Position numbers and translations under genes: made by a program
Assembly: GCA_020850755.1 (NCBI GenBank)
Contig: JADZEB010000013.1
Coordinates: 62,001-126,000, forward strand
DNA length: 64,000 nt
Reading direction: 5' to 3'
Source: Alphaproteobacteria bacterium
GTDB taxonomy: Bacteria; Pseudomonadota; Alphaproteobacteria; Acetobacterales; Acetobacteraceae
Notes under the pieces: model-generated
What the model saw: only the letters and a program-made list of their open reading frames with translations
Told to the model about the DNA's origin: nothing
Database searches by the model: none
In this document: positions 1 to 11,600 of the stretch, in pieces
Layout of the letters: every line of letters starts with the position of its first letter
How positions within the stretch are numbered: the stretch's first letter is position 1

Positions 1-735
1 CAGGACAGTTACTCCTCACTGAATCCGCGCCTTCCGATAGAGGAGACGATTGCCTTCGCGCCGTGGGTCCACGGGATTCCGAAGCGCGAGGCGCGTGATC
101 GTGCCCATCGCCTGCTCGGTGCTGTTGGACTTGAGCCGGCCACTTTCGCCCGCCGCTATCCGCACGAGCTTTCCGGTGGGCAGCGCCAGCGCGTTAACAT
201 CGCGCGTGCTCTCGCGCTCGAGCCACGCGTGGTCGTTCTGGACGAGCCAGTTTCCGCACTCGACAAGTCGGTCGAAGCACAGGTGCTGAACCTATTGGTG
301 GACCTGAAGGATGCATTCAGGCTGACTTATGTCTTCATATCGCACGATCTGAATGTCGTGCAGTACGTCAGCGACCGAGTGCTGGTCATGTATCTTGGCA
401 AGGTGGTCGAGGTTGGTCCCGTGGACCAAATCTATGCGAACCCGCGCCATCCCTACACGCGTGCGCTGCTGGCATCGCGTCCGTCGATGAATCCGCGCCA
501 GCGCACCACGGAGGCGCCACTAACGGGCGACCCGCCCAATCCCATCAATCCGCCTTCCGGTTGCAGGTTCAGGACCCGTTGCGCGTTCGCAGAGGGCGTT
601 TGCAGCACCGCGGAGCCCCGGCTTGCAGCCAGCGACGCTGTGGGCGGCGGCCTCGACGCGCATATGGTTGCCTGTCACATGCTGGCTCCGGATTCGGGGC
701 ATTCGAAGACAGTTCTCGCTAGCAACACCGCGTAG
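1..735 (+). CDS. ABC importer ATPase, DppF/OppF-like (5' truncated)
   Basis: ATP-hydrolysing subunit of a dipeptide/oligopeptide-type ABC importer, expected at the cytoplasmic face of the membrane. The frame is open from base 1, so the N-terminus with Walker A lies outside the window. The visible part begins at the Q-loop (QDSYSSLNPR). It contains the LSGGQRQR signature, Walker B (VVVLDEP), the H-loop (ISHD) and the family-specific C-terminal domain with a Cys-rich motif (CRFRTRC...C). About 244 residues remain of a usual 320-340. The 21-base gap to the next gene and the second oligopeptide ATPase at 2420 suggest one operon. Substrate is unknown; the adjacent amidase hints at an amide or peptide-like solute. 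Confidence 0.9.
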   Translation, partial: QDSYSSLNPRLPIEETIAFAPWVHGIPKREARDRAHRLLGAVGLEPATFARRYPHELSGGQRQRVNIARALALEPRVVVLDEPVSALDKSVEAQVLNLLVDLKDAFRLTYVFISHDLNVVQYVSDRVLVMYLGKVVEVGPVDQIYANPRHPYTRALLASRPSMNPRQRTTEAPLTGDPPNPINPPSGCRFRTRCAFAEGVCSTAEPRLAASDAVGGGLDAHMVACHMLAPDSGHSKTVLASNTA

Positions 736-756
736 ATACAAGGGAAGGAACCTCTC

Positions 757-960
757 ATGGCAAAAAAAATCACTCCGGAGCTGATCAAGGAGCAGGCCGA
801 GGCCTTGCATGGAATCAGGCTCACGCCGCAACGTTCGACCGAGCTCGCCCAGGAGGTGGAGAAGATCAATTCGGGTGTTCGCGGGGTGGCCGAGGGCATT
901 CTCACATTCGACGACGAACCCGGCGCGTTCGCCCGGTTTCTGAGCGCACTCAAGGGCTGA
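757..960 (+). CDS. AtzG/GatC-like small amidase partner
   Basis: A 67-residue, largely helical protein directly upstream of an amidase. The features match the small AtzG-type proteins (DUF4089-like) that bind and stabilise AtzE-family amidases, much as GatC does for GatA: a G-I-x-L-T turn around residue 19, a long amphipathic helix, then a D-D-E-P...F segment near the end. The ATG follows a clear AAGGAA ribosome site at 742-747. It ends 31 bases before the amidase start, so co-translation is likely. The assignment rests on position, size and pattern rather than strong motifs. The alternative is an unrelated hypothetical protein. Confidence 0.6.
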   Translation: MAKKITPELIKEQAEALHGIRLTPQRSTELAQEVEKINSGVRGVAEGILTFDDEPGAFARFLSALKG

Positions 961-991
961 CGCGGCGACGCGTCGTGAAGGGATGTCTCCG

Positions 992-2410
992 ATGACTGAT
1001 TTGACCGAACTTTCGCTTGCCGAAGTGGGCGATCTCATCCGTGCGCGCAAGGTATCGTCCGTCGAGGTAGTGAAGGCGAACCTCAAGCGTATCGCTGCCT
1101 GGCAGGGCTATACCAACGCCTTCATCGACGTGCGCGGCGACGAGGCGCTCAAGCAGGCGCGAGCGCTTGACCGGGACTTGTCTCGGGGGATTGTCCGCGG
1201 GGTGCTGCATGGTGTGCCGCTGGCACACAAGGACATGTACTACAGAGCGGGCAAGATCTCGACCTGCGGTTCGGTTATCCGCAAGAAGTGGAAGGCTGAT
1301 TTCACCTGCACGCCGCTGGCGAATCTCGATGCCGCGGGCGCCGTTGATCTCGGTACGCTGAACATGGCGGAATGGGCTGGCGGGCCCACCGGGCACAACA
1401 TCCATGTCGGAGACTGCAAGAATCCCTGGAACCCGGCGCATATCACCGGTGGGTCGTCGTCTGGCACAGGCGCAGCGGTTGCCGCACGCATGGCTTATGG
1501 CGGCCTCGGTTCCGACACGGGCGGCTCGATCCGTCTGCCTGCGGCCGCTTGCGGTGTGGTCGGACTCAAGCCGACCTGGAGCCGCGTCTCGCGCTATGGC
1601 GTGATGGCGCGCGCCTGGAGCTTGGATTGTGTGGGTCCGCTGACGCGCACGGTGCGTGACTGCGCCCGCTTCATGCGCGCTCTCGCAGGCCATGATCCGA
1701 TGGACCCCACCTCTTCGCGCGAGCCCGTCCCGGACTACGAAGGCATGCTGGGCGCAGGCGTGAAGGGGCTGCGTATCGGGCTTCCGAAGAATTTCTACTT
1801 CGATAGCGCGCATCCTGAGACCGTCGCCGCGATCCACGCTGCGCTGAAGGTCCTCGAGGATCTGGGCGCTATCGTGGTGCCGATCACCGTGCCTGATCCG
1901 GCGCGGATGTTCGAGAGCGCAGACACGCTGTCCAAGACGGAGGCGGCGGTGATCCATCGCCGCTGGATGGCTGAGCGGCCGAAGGACTACTCGCCGCAGC
2001 TGTTCGCGCGTACGGAGGCGGGCTTCCACATTCCTGCGATGCGATATATCGAGGCGCAGGCCATGCGCGGGCCGGTTATCCGCGATTTCGTCGAGAAGGT
2101 TTTCTCGAAGGTTGACATGGTGGCAGCGACAGTGATCGACCATCCGGTGCCGACGCGGGCCGAAACCGACGTCCAGGTTTCTGGCGCGGTTCCGGCCATG
2201 GTTGGACGCATCACCCGCCCGACACGCCCGTTCAACTACCTCGCCCTTCCCTCGATCGCCGTTCCGTGCGGGTTCGGCAAGGCGGGGCTGCCTATTTCGT
2301 TCCAACTCGCCGGCAGGCCATTCGCAGAGGGGCGGCTGATGCAGGCGGCGCACGCATACCAGGAGGCGACGGACTGGCACCTGCGCTCTCCCAAAATGCG
2401 GGCGGCCTAG
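992..2410 (+). CDS. amidase signature hydrolase 1
   Basis: Hydrolyses a carboxamide, or a related N-carbamoyl compound, to acid plus ammonia; cytoplasmic. The amidase-signature core is intact: catalytic Lys80 (in AHKDMYYRAG), cis-Ser155 (in TGGSSSG) and nucleophile Ser179 (in DTGGSIR), with the usual 24-residue Ser-Ser spacing. Length is 472 residues, normal for the family. I prefer ATG 992 over ATG 983, because GAAGGG (977-982) is 9 bases from 992 and abuts 983. The gene lies between an AtzG-like gene and a second oligopeptide ATPase, so the substrate is probably imported by that transporter. It closely resembles the amidase at 20604-22019. Exact substrate cannot be told. Confidence 0.88.
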   Translation: MTDLTELSLAEVGDLIRARKVSSVEVVKANLKRIAAWQGYTNAFIDVRGDEALKQARALDRDLSRGIVRGVLHGVPLAHKDMYYRAGKISTCGSVIRKKWKADFTCTPLANLDAAGAVDLGTLNMAEWAGGPTGHNIHVGDCKNPWNPAHITGGSSSGTGAAVAARMAYGGLGSDTGGSIRLPAAACGVVGLKPTWSRVSRYGVMARAWSLDCVGPLTRTVRDCARFMRALAGHDPMDPTSSREPVPDYEGMLGAGVKGLRIGLPKNFYFDSAHPETVAAIHAALKVLEDLGAIVVPITVPDPARMFESADTLSKTEAAVIHRRWMAERPKDYSPQLFARTEAGFHIPAMRYIEAQAMRGPVIRDFVEKVFSKVDMVAATVIDHPVPTRAETDVQVSGAVPAMVGRITRPTRPFNYLALPSIAVPCGFGKAGLPISFQLAGRPFAEGRLMQAAHAYQEATDWHLRSPKMRAA

Positions 2411-2419
2411 CCTGAAAGC

Positions 2420-3436
2420 GTGCCCCTGATGCAGCAACCTTCGCCCGTACCTGATAGCGCCGCTCCCCTGGTCGATGTCGTCGATCTGTCGGTGCGTTTC
2501 GTGAGCAAGGACGCGACGGTCCATGCCGTCAACGGTGTCAGCTTCCAGCTGACTGCGGGCGAAGTGCTGTGCATCTTGGGCGAGTCCGGGTCCGGCAAGA
2601 GCGTGACAATGCGTGCCTTGTTGCGCCTTCTGCCGGAGACGGCGCGGATATCGGGCCAAGTGCGGGTCGACGGGCGCGATGTCATCGCGATGGCCGGCAA
2701 CGAGCTTGCCAGGCTTAGGGGCGGCGTCGCCTCGATGATCTTCCAGGAGCCCATGACCGCGCTCGATCCGGTATTCACGGTCGGGCAGCAGATAGCCGAG
2801 ACGATCGTGCGCCATGAAGGCACGAGCTGGGCGGAGGCGGAGAAGCGGGGGCTCGAACTCCTGGAACTGGTGCAGATCCCGTCCGCCAAGCGGCGGCTTG
2901 CCTCCTATCCGCACGAACTGTCGGGGGGCTTGCGCCAGCGGGCGATGATCGCGATGGCGCTCTCGTGCCGGCCGCGCCTGCTGCTCGCCGACGAGCCGAC
3001 GACGGCGCTGGACGCGACGGTGCAGATCCAGATCTTGCTGTTGCTGCGCCGTCTGCAGGAGGATCTCGGCATGGGCGTGATCTTCGTCACGCATGATCTC
3101 GGCGTGGCTGGGGAGATCGCGGACAGGGTTGCCGTGATGTATGCCGGGCGCTTCATCGAAACGGGCCCTGTGGTGGACTTGATGGAAGGACCGCTACACC
3201 CGTACACGCAGGGGCTGCTCGGTTCGACCGTCCATGGCGGCATGCGCGGCCAGCGCCTGACCGCGATCCCGGGCTCACCGCCAAGCCTCTCCGAGCTCCC
3301 GACTGGCTGCGCTTTTGCACCGCGATGCCCGCAAGCCATGGATGTGTGTCAGACGTCGGAGCCAACCGAACGGAAGCCGCGGCCGGACCGCACTGCGCGC
3401 TGCGTGCTTGTCGAGGAATCGATCCAGGCGGCCTAA
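2420..3436 (+). CDS. ABC importer ATPase, DppD/OppD-like
   Basis: Second ATPase subunit of an oligopeptide-type ABC importer. It shows Walker A (GESGSGKS), the Q-loop (MIFQEPMTALDP), an LSGGLRQR signature, Walker B (LLLADEPTTALD) and an H-loop (VTHDLG). The oligopeptide-family C-terminal domain carries CAFAPRCPQ...C. At 338 residues it is full length. The start may be GTG 2420 or ATG 2429; GAAAG at 2414-2418 fits 2429 better. Usually DppD directly precedes DppF; here the DppF-like gene is upstream and an amidase sits between them. It overlaps the convergent gene at 3433 by 4 bases. Confidence 0.9.
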   Translation: MPLMQQPSPVPDSAAPLVDVVDLSVRFVSKDATVHAVNGVSFQLTAGEVLCILGESGSGKSVTMRALLRLLPETARISGQVRVDGRDVIAMAGNELARLRGGVASMIFQEPMTALDPVFTVGQQIAETIVRHEGTSWAEAEKRGLELLELVQIPSAKRRLASYPHELSGGLRQRAMIAMALSCRPRLLLADEPTTALDATVQIQILLLLRRLQEDLGMGVIFVTHDLGVAGEIADRVAVMYAGRFIETGPVVDLMEGPLHPYTQGLLGSTVHGGMRGQRLTAIPGSPPSLSELPTGCAFAPRCPQAMDVCQTSEPTERKPRPDRTARCVLVEESIQAA

Positions 3437-4083
3437 CGGCCAGCAGGGTCGCATCGGGCCTCGATCTCTGCCAGCACCCAGGCAAGGGGTTCGACATCGG
3501 CCATCTTCATGTCGAGGTCGAACAGGCTGGCGCGCGCCGCGGTGGGGCTGCGGTCGGCGCAGGCCTCGGGCGGGATGATGACGCGGATATTGTGCGAGAA
3601 GGCATCGGTGGCGGTGGCGCGGATTGCGTCCGAGGTATTGGCGCCGCACAGCAGGAGCGTGTCGGCGCCGGCGGCATTCAGGAAGGCGCCGAGCGGGGTT
3701 CCAAAGAAGCCCGAGGGCTTGTTGGCCGGTACGACCACATCGCCCGCCGCCGGGCGGCACGGCTCCGGTGCGTCGGCAGGGGCGGCACTCACCTGCGCCG
3801 CCGGCTTCCACGCCCATGCGCCGAGGCGCATCGGATGGCCGCGGTCGTCGGGGATGATGTGGAACACGGGCAGCCCGGCGCTACGGCAGCGAGCGGCAAG
3901 CCGGCCGATCGCCTCCGCAGCTTCAGGCGCGGCGGCGGCTGCGGCGGCGGCGTTGACGATCACCAGGGCCGGGCGCTCGCCGAAGCCGATGCGCCCTCCG
4001 AACGAGCCCTTGTGGTAGGAGGCCAGTTCCTCGTCCGGGATCTGGCCGCGCCATTTCTCGATGCTGTCGAGACGTGCGGACAT
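3433..4083 (-). CDS. degenerate isochorismatase-family protein (probable pseudoenzyme)
   Basis: A 216-residue member of the isochorismatase/N-carbamoylsarcosine amidohydrolase fold, paralogous to the next gene upstream. The overall fold pattern is kept (WRGQIPDEEL, FFGTPL, TDAFSHN, FDLDMKMADVEP). Of the Asp-Lys-Cys triad only Lys122 remains. The Asp aligned to Asp45 of the paralog is Asn44, followed by a run of alanines. The position aligned to nucleophile Cys170 is Ala153. The reading frame is intact with a good GAGGAAA site, so this looks like a retained non-catalytic protein rather than a pseudogene. It may pair with its active neighbour, since family members are often oligomeric. It ends 4 bases into the convergent ATPase gene. 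Confidence 0.85.
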   Translation of the reverse strand: MSARLDSIEKWRGQIPDEELASYHKGSFGGRIGFGERPALVIVNAAAAAAAAPEAAEAIGRLAARCRSAGLPVFHIIPDDRGHPMRLGAWAWKPAAQVSAAPADAPEPCRPAAGDVVVPANKPSGFFGTPLGAFLNAAGADTLLLCGANTSDAIRATATDAFSHNIRVIIPPEACADRSPTAARASLFDLDMKMADVEPLAWVLAEIEARCDPAGR

Positions 4084-4090
4084 GGTTTCC

Positions 4091-4807
4091 TCACTCCGCC
4101 GAAAGGGCCGCCGCCTTGGGCGCGTAGCGGCTGTTGATTCCCTCGATCACGCGATCGACCGGCTCGACATCGGCGAACTTCATGTCCATGTCGAACAGGT
4201 TGAGCCGCCCGGCCCAGGGGCTGCGATCGCCGCAGGCTTCCTCGGCGACGATGACGCGCAGATTGTGCGAGAAGGCGTCCACCGCGGCGGCGCGCACGCA
4301 GCCCGAGATGGTCACGCCGCACAACACCACCGTATCGACACGGTCGTAGCGGATATAGTCGATCAGCGGCGTGCCGAAGAAGACCGAAGGCTTGCCCTTC
4401 GGGATGGTCACGTCGTTGGCGGTGGGCGCGTAGCCCTCGGGCCATTCATCCGCGCGCGGATCGGAGGTGTATTCGCGCAGCTTGGTCTGCCCGGCAAGCT
4501 TGAGGTTCCAGAGGCCCCGCCGGGTAGGGTGGGAGCGGTCGTCGCGCCGGCTGTAGTAGATCGGCAGGCCGAGGCGGCGGAAGGCGGCGGTGAGCCGCGT
4601 CAGGTTGGCGATCAGCGCCGGGTCCTCGTGGCCGCACATGGCGTATTTCGGATCGACGAAGATCCAGGTCGTGTCGATGTTCACGAGCGCGGCGCGCCGC
4701 CCATAGCCGACACGCTGGCCGAACCCGGCGTCGCGGTAGGCGGCAAGCTCGGCTTCCGGGATCACGCCCCGCCAGCGGGCGAGCTTCTCGGGACCGGCGT
4801 CGCTCAT
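4091..4807 (-). CDS. isochorismatase-family cysteine hydrolase
   Basis: Cytoplasmic cysteine hydrolase of the N-carbamoylsarcosine amidase/isochorismatase family, which cleaves amide, carbamoyl or vinyl-ether bonds. The complete triad is visible: Asp45 (VNIDTT), Lys139 (KGKPSVFFGT) and nucleophile Cys170 (VTISGC), followed by the cis-peptide region (AAVDAFSHN). The 238-residue start at 4807 is chosen for its AGGAGG site 7 bases upstream and because it aligns with the start of the paralog downstream. The frame stays open further upstream but without support. It is first of a two-gene operon, 7 bases before the degenerate copy, and is divergent from the molybdenum hydroxylase gene. A role in carbamoyl or amide catabolism with the nearby amidase is inference. 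Confidence 0.88.
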   Translation of the reverse strand: MSDAGPEKLARWRGVIPEAELAAYRDAGFGQRVGYGRRAALVNIDTTWIFVDPKYAMCGHEDPALIANLTRLTAAFRRLGLPIYYSRRDDRSHPTRRGLWNLKLAGQTKLREYTSDPRADEWPEGYAPTANDVTIPKGKPSVFFGTPLIDYIRYDRVDTVVLCGVTISGCVRAAAVDAFSHNLRVIVAEEACGDRSPWAGRLNLFDMDMKFADVEPVDRVIEGINSRYAPKAAALSAE

Positions 4808-4967
4808 CTTGCGTCCTCCTGGTGGGCACGGGCGTCCCGCCGCGCGGGCGCGCCTGATGCTGAGGGGCATTATTGGGCGCATGAAACGAGCCTTGCAACA
4901 GCGAACGGGCGGGCTTGCTGGCCGCCCATGCTCTGATACGGTGTCGGCCGTCTTGGAGGGTAAGGGC

Positions 4968-7340
<2,373 letters not shown>

Positions 7341-7483
7341 ATGACTGCGTCTCAAATACCGATACGGTTACTTATTGATACAAGGGGCCCCTAGCTACCC
7401 TCGTTGCTGCTGCGCTATAAGATCGAGCCGGGGGATGCTGTGCTACGCGCGCTTTGCGAGTGCGTAGAAGGGGTTTTTGATAC
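7341..7483 (+). promoter_or_regulatory. intergenic region upstream of RND efflux operon
   Basis: A 143-base gap, noticeably more AT-rich than its surroundings, between the molybdenum hydroxylase gene and the efflux operon. It holds a perfect 10-base palindrome, AGGGGCCCCT (7383-7392), which could be a repressor site or a short hairpin. GAAGGGG at 7467-7473 is the ribosome site for the adaptor gene. No regulator gene is adjacent and no confident sigma-70 pair stands out. Confidence 0.35.
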
Positions 7484-8602
7484 ATGCGGGTAGGGACCCA
7501 ACTTGCCACGATTGCCCTGCTTTTGGGAGTAGGTGGCGGATGGTTTGCCTTCGGCGATCGCCTCGGGCTTCCCAATCCATTGCAGCTTGCCGGGTTGTCC
7601 AAGCCTCAGGAAGGGACAGATGACCGGCCCCGCGGCGGGGCAGGCGTGGTTGATGTGGTGGTTGCTTCCGTTCGGCGGGGAACCGTTGTTGATCGCCTTG
7701 AAGCGATAGGTACGGCGCGGTCTCGAGAGGCGGTCACGCTCACCAGCCGCCAATCGGGAATCGTGTCTGCGATCCACTTCGAAGAGGGCCAGCGTGTTCG
7801 CGCCGGGCAGGTCTTGATCGAGTTGGACCAGACCGAGCGCAAGGCCGAACTGGACCAGGTTGCGGCCAATGTCGACGATGCGCGGGTGCGGTTGCAGCGT
7901 TCGCGCCAGCTGCGAGGCAGCGGCAGCGTAACCGAGGCCCGCCTTGACGAACTCGACGCCGCCCTCCGCCAGGCCGAGGCGCGGCTGCGGCAGGTGCAGG
8001 CCCGTCTCGACGAATTACGCATCGTGGCGCCCTTCGAGGGACGTGTGGGACTGCGCAGTGTCAGCCTGGGGGCGCTGATCCAGCCGGGCCAAGCGGTCAC
8101 GACCCTCGACGACACAAGCCGGATCCGGGTGGACTTCTCGGTGCCCGAGCTGTTCGTCCAGCGCCTGCGCCAGGGCATTGCGGTGGAAGCGAGTTCCGCG
8201 GCATTCGGCAACCGGCGGTTTGTTGGGGTGGTTGCCGTCGTAGACACGCGCGTCGATCAGGTCACGCGCTCCGTGCGCATGCTGGCCGAGTTCGACAACC
8301 CCGACGATGAGCTTCGGCCCGGCCTGTTCATGACGGTCGAGATCACGCTTGATGAACGCCCGAACGCACTCCTGGTGATGGAGGACGCGATCGACCCGGT
8401 GGGCGACCGCGCCTTCGTGTATGTTGTCCGCGATCGACGTGCGATGCGCCAGGAGGTGAAACTCGGCACTCGGATCCCGGGCGAGGTCGAGGTTCGCGAG
8501 GGCCTGCGCGAGGGCGACGTCGTCGTCGTGCGCGGCTTGCAAAGGCTGCGCAACGGTGCGCCCGTGAACGTCACCGAGACGATGCGCCGGGCGGCAAGCT
8601 AG
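7484..8602 (+). CDS. RND efflux periplasmic adaptor subunit
   Basis: Membrane-fusion protein linking an inner-membrane RND pump to an outer-membrane channel. An N-terminal hydrophobic segment (about residues 7-24) is a signal or anchor without a lipobox Cys. It is followed by the lipoyl half-motifs (VDVVVASVRRG, GIVSAIHFEEGQRV), an alpha-helical hairpin (about 110-175), the beta-barrel and the membrane-proximal domain (LMTVEITLDERPNALLV). Length 372 residues is typical of the AcrA/MexA group. The pump gene follows 44 bases downstream, so the two form an operon. No TolC-type channel gene is present. Confidence 0.92.
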   Translation: MRVGTQLATIALLLGVGGGWFAFGDRLGLPNPLQLAGLSKPQEGTDDRPRGGAGVVDVVVASVRRGTVVDRLEAIGTARSREAVTLTSRQSGIVSAIHFEEGQRVRAGQVLIELDQTERKAELDQVAANVDDARVRLQRSRQLRGSGSVTEARLDELDAALRQAEARLRQVQARLDELRIVAPFEGRVGLRSVSLGALIQPGQAVTTLDDTSRIRVDFSVPELFVQRLRQGIAVEASSAAFGNRRFVGVVAVVDTRVDQVTRSVRMLAEFDNPDDELRPGLFMTVEITLDERPNALLVMEDAIDPVGDRAFVYVVRDRRAMRQEVKLGTRIPGEVEVREGLREGDVVVVRGLQRLRNGAPVNVTETMRRAAS

Positions 8603-8646
8603 CAACATTGCTTCCTTGAAACGCGGCGATACCGCGAGGGGCAGTC

Positions 8647-11600
8647 ATGGTCCTTTCCGATGTCTCGATCAAGCGGCCGGTATTCGCGACCGTGCTCAGC
8701 CTGCTTCTTGTCGTGATGGGGCTTGCTGCCTTCCTCAAGTTGCCGATCCGCGAATATCCTGCGATCGATCCGCCGGTTGTGTCGATCACGACCACCTACC
8801 GTGGCGCCTCCGCGCCGGTGATCGAGAGCCAGGTTACGGAGATCATCGAATCGGCCGTCGCCGGCATCGAGGGCATCAAGACCATCTCCTCGGCCAGCCG
8901 CGACGAACGCAGCCAGGTCACCATCGAGTTCCGTCTGACGCGCTCGATCGACGAGGCAGCCAACGACGTACGTGACCGCGTGGCGCGCGCCCTTTCCCGG
9001 CTGCCCGTCGGTATCGACCAGCCTGTCATCGCCAAAGTCGACGCCGATGCGCGCGCGATTCTATGGGTGATGCTGACATCGGACAGCAAGACACCGATGG
9101 AGCTTACCGAGGTCGCGCGAAACCTGTTCCAGGATCGGCTGGCGATCGTTGATGGCGTGGCCTCGGTCCAGATCAATGGCGAGCGCAAGGCATCGATGCG
9201 CATCTGGCTCGATCGCAAGGCGATGGGTGCGCGCAACCTGACCGTCGACGATATCGAGAATGCGATCCGACGCGAGAATGTGGAACTGCCAGGCGGGCGG
9301 ATCGAGAGCACCGCGCGCGAATTCTCGGTGCGCACCGATACGCGCATGAACACGCCAAGCCAGTTCGCCTCGATCGTTGTCTCCCGGCGCGAGGGTGCCC
9401 AGGTGCTGCTGGGCGAGGTGGCGCGGGTGGAAATCGCCCCTGAGGACGATCGTGGAGAAATGCGCATCAACGGCCGCTCGGCCGTGGGCCTAGGCATCCT
9501 GCGCCAGTCGACAGCCAACACGCTGTCGGTCGCGGATGGCGTCAAGCAGGAGGTGGAGAGGCTGCGGCCCGCAGTGCCGCCCGGAATCGACCTGATCATC
9601 GGCTATGACGAGAGCCTATTCATCAGCCAGTCGATATATGAGGTCGAGCACGCCCTGATGCTGGCCCTGAGCCTTGTCATCGGCGTGATCTATCTGTTCC
9701 TTGGCAGCTTCAGGGCGACAGTGATACCTGCTGTCGCGATACCCGTTTCGGTGATCGCGTCCTTCGTTGCTCTCGCGGCGCTGGGTTTCTCGCTCAATGT
9801 GCTGACGCTCCTTGGCCTGGTTCTGGCGATCGGGCTGGTGGTTGATGATGCCATCGTGGTCCTGGAGAACATCCACAGGCGGATCGAGGAGGGCGAACCG
9901 CCGCTGCTCGCCGCCTATCGTGGTGCGCGGCAGATCGCGTTTGCGGTCGTATCCACGACGCTCGTGCTGATCTCGGTCTTCGTGCCGATCAGCTTCATGG
10001 AGGGCAATGTCGGACGGCTGTTCACCGAGTTCGGCCTTGCGCTTGCCTCCTCGGTGTTCTTCTCGGCGCTGGTGGCGCTGACACTCACGCCGATGATGTG
10101 CTCGAAGATGCTGCGTTCCCACGAGCATGCGGGAGTGGTTGCGCGCATCACGGCACCAGTGTTCGAGGGCATGAATACGGGTTTTCGCTGGACGCTTCGC
10201 CAGTGCCTCAAGGTACCCGTGCTGGTTCTGTTCGGCTCGGGCGTTCTCTCGGCGCTGGCGGTGGTCTTGTTCCTCGCCCTGCCCAAGGAACTCGTGCCGA
10301 CCGAGGATCGCGGCGCCATCGCGATCCCGACGACGGGGCCGGAAGGCGCGTCCTACGCGTATATGCGCGAACATGTGATACAGATCGAACGTATCCTCCA
10401 GCCCTATTTCGACCGGGGCGAAGCGAATGCCCTGTTCGCTATCGTCGGTGGCTTCGCCCGCCCGCCCCAGGCGAACCAGGCAAGCGTCTTCCTGCGTCTT
10501 GCGCCGTGGGACCAGCGCACGCGCAAGCAGCAGCAGATCGTCTCTGAGATCTTCCCGCAGCTTTCCGTGCTTCCGGGCGTTCGCTCTTTTGCCACGAACC
10601 CGGGCAGCTTCGGCCAACGCGGGTTCCAGGCGCCTGTGCAGTTCGTGATCGGTGGCCCCGACTTCGACACTCTGGCCGAGTGGCGCGACCGTATGCTGGA
10701 GCGCGCGCGCCAGAATCCGCGGCTCCTCAATGTTGATTCCAACTACAAGGAAACCAAGCCCGAGTTCCGTGTGCAGATCGACCGGCGCCGCGCCGCTGAT
10801 CTCGGCGTCTCGGTGCAGCAGATCGGCCGCACGATCGAGACGATGCTCGGATCTCGCGAAGTGGGCAGCTACGTCGAGCGTGGCGAGGAATACAAGGTCA
10901 TTCTGCAGGCGCGCATCGAGGATCGGGTCACGCCATCCGACCTCTCCAACATCTTCGTGCGTTCCACCACGACCCAGCAGCTCGTGCCGCTGTCCAACCT
11001 GATCCAGATCGAGGAGCGCGCCCGCCCACAAAGCCTTTTCCGTGAAGACCGGCTGCGGTCGATCATCATCCAGGCTTCGCTCGCGCCCGGCTATACGCTC
11101 GGCGAGGCGCTCAGCTTCATGGACCAACTCGCCAAGGAGGTGCTCCCGATCGATGCGCGCATCACCTATCGCGGGCAGTCGCTGGAGTTCAAGCAGAGTT
11201 CGACCCAGCTCTACATCACCTTCGGTCTCGCGCTCCTGATCGTGTTCCTGGTGCTGGCGGCGCAGTTCGAAAGCTTCGTCCACCCCTTCGTGATCATGCT
11301 GTCGGTGCCCTTGGCGGTTACGGGCGGTATGCTCGCCTTGTACGTGCAGGGGCTGACGCTGAATATCTTCAGCCAGATCGGCATGGTGCTGCTTATCGGA
11401 CTCATGACGAAGAACGGGATCCTGGTGGTGGAGTTCGCCAACCAGCTGCGCGACGAAGGCAGATCGGTCTACGACGCCGTGCTGGAGGCATCGGTTGTGC
11501 GCCTGCGGCCGATCCTGATGACCTCGATCGCGACCATCTTCGGTGCCGTGCCGCTGGCATTCGCGAGCGGCGCGGGTGCCGAGAGCCGCGAAGCGCTCGG

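Noticed and set aside
950..3094. Long open frame on the minus strand (714 codons) across amidase 1 and the DppD-like gene
   Set aside because: Arg/His/Gly-rich composition without any domain; it is antisense to two well-supported genes and is a product of high G+C.
4907..4927. Hairpin before the CoxL-like gene as a riboswitch or terminator
   Set aside because: Only a 6-base GC stem with a 9-base loop and no T-run or conserved aptamer pattern; expected by chance at this base composition.
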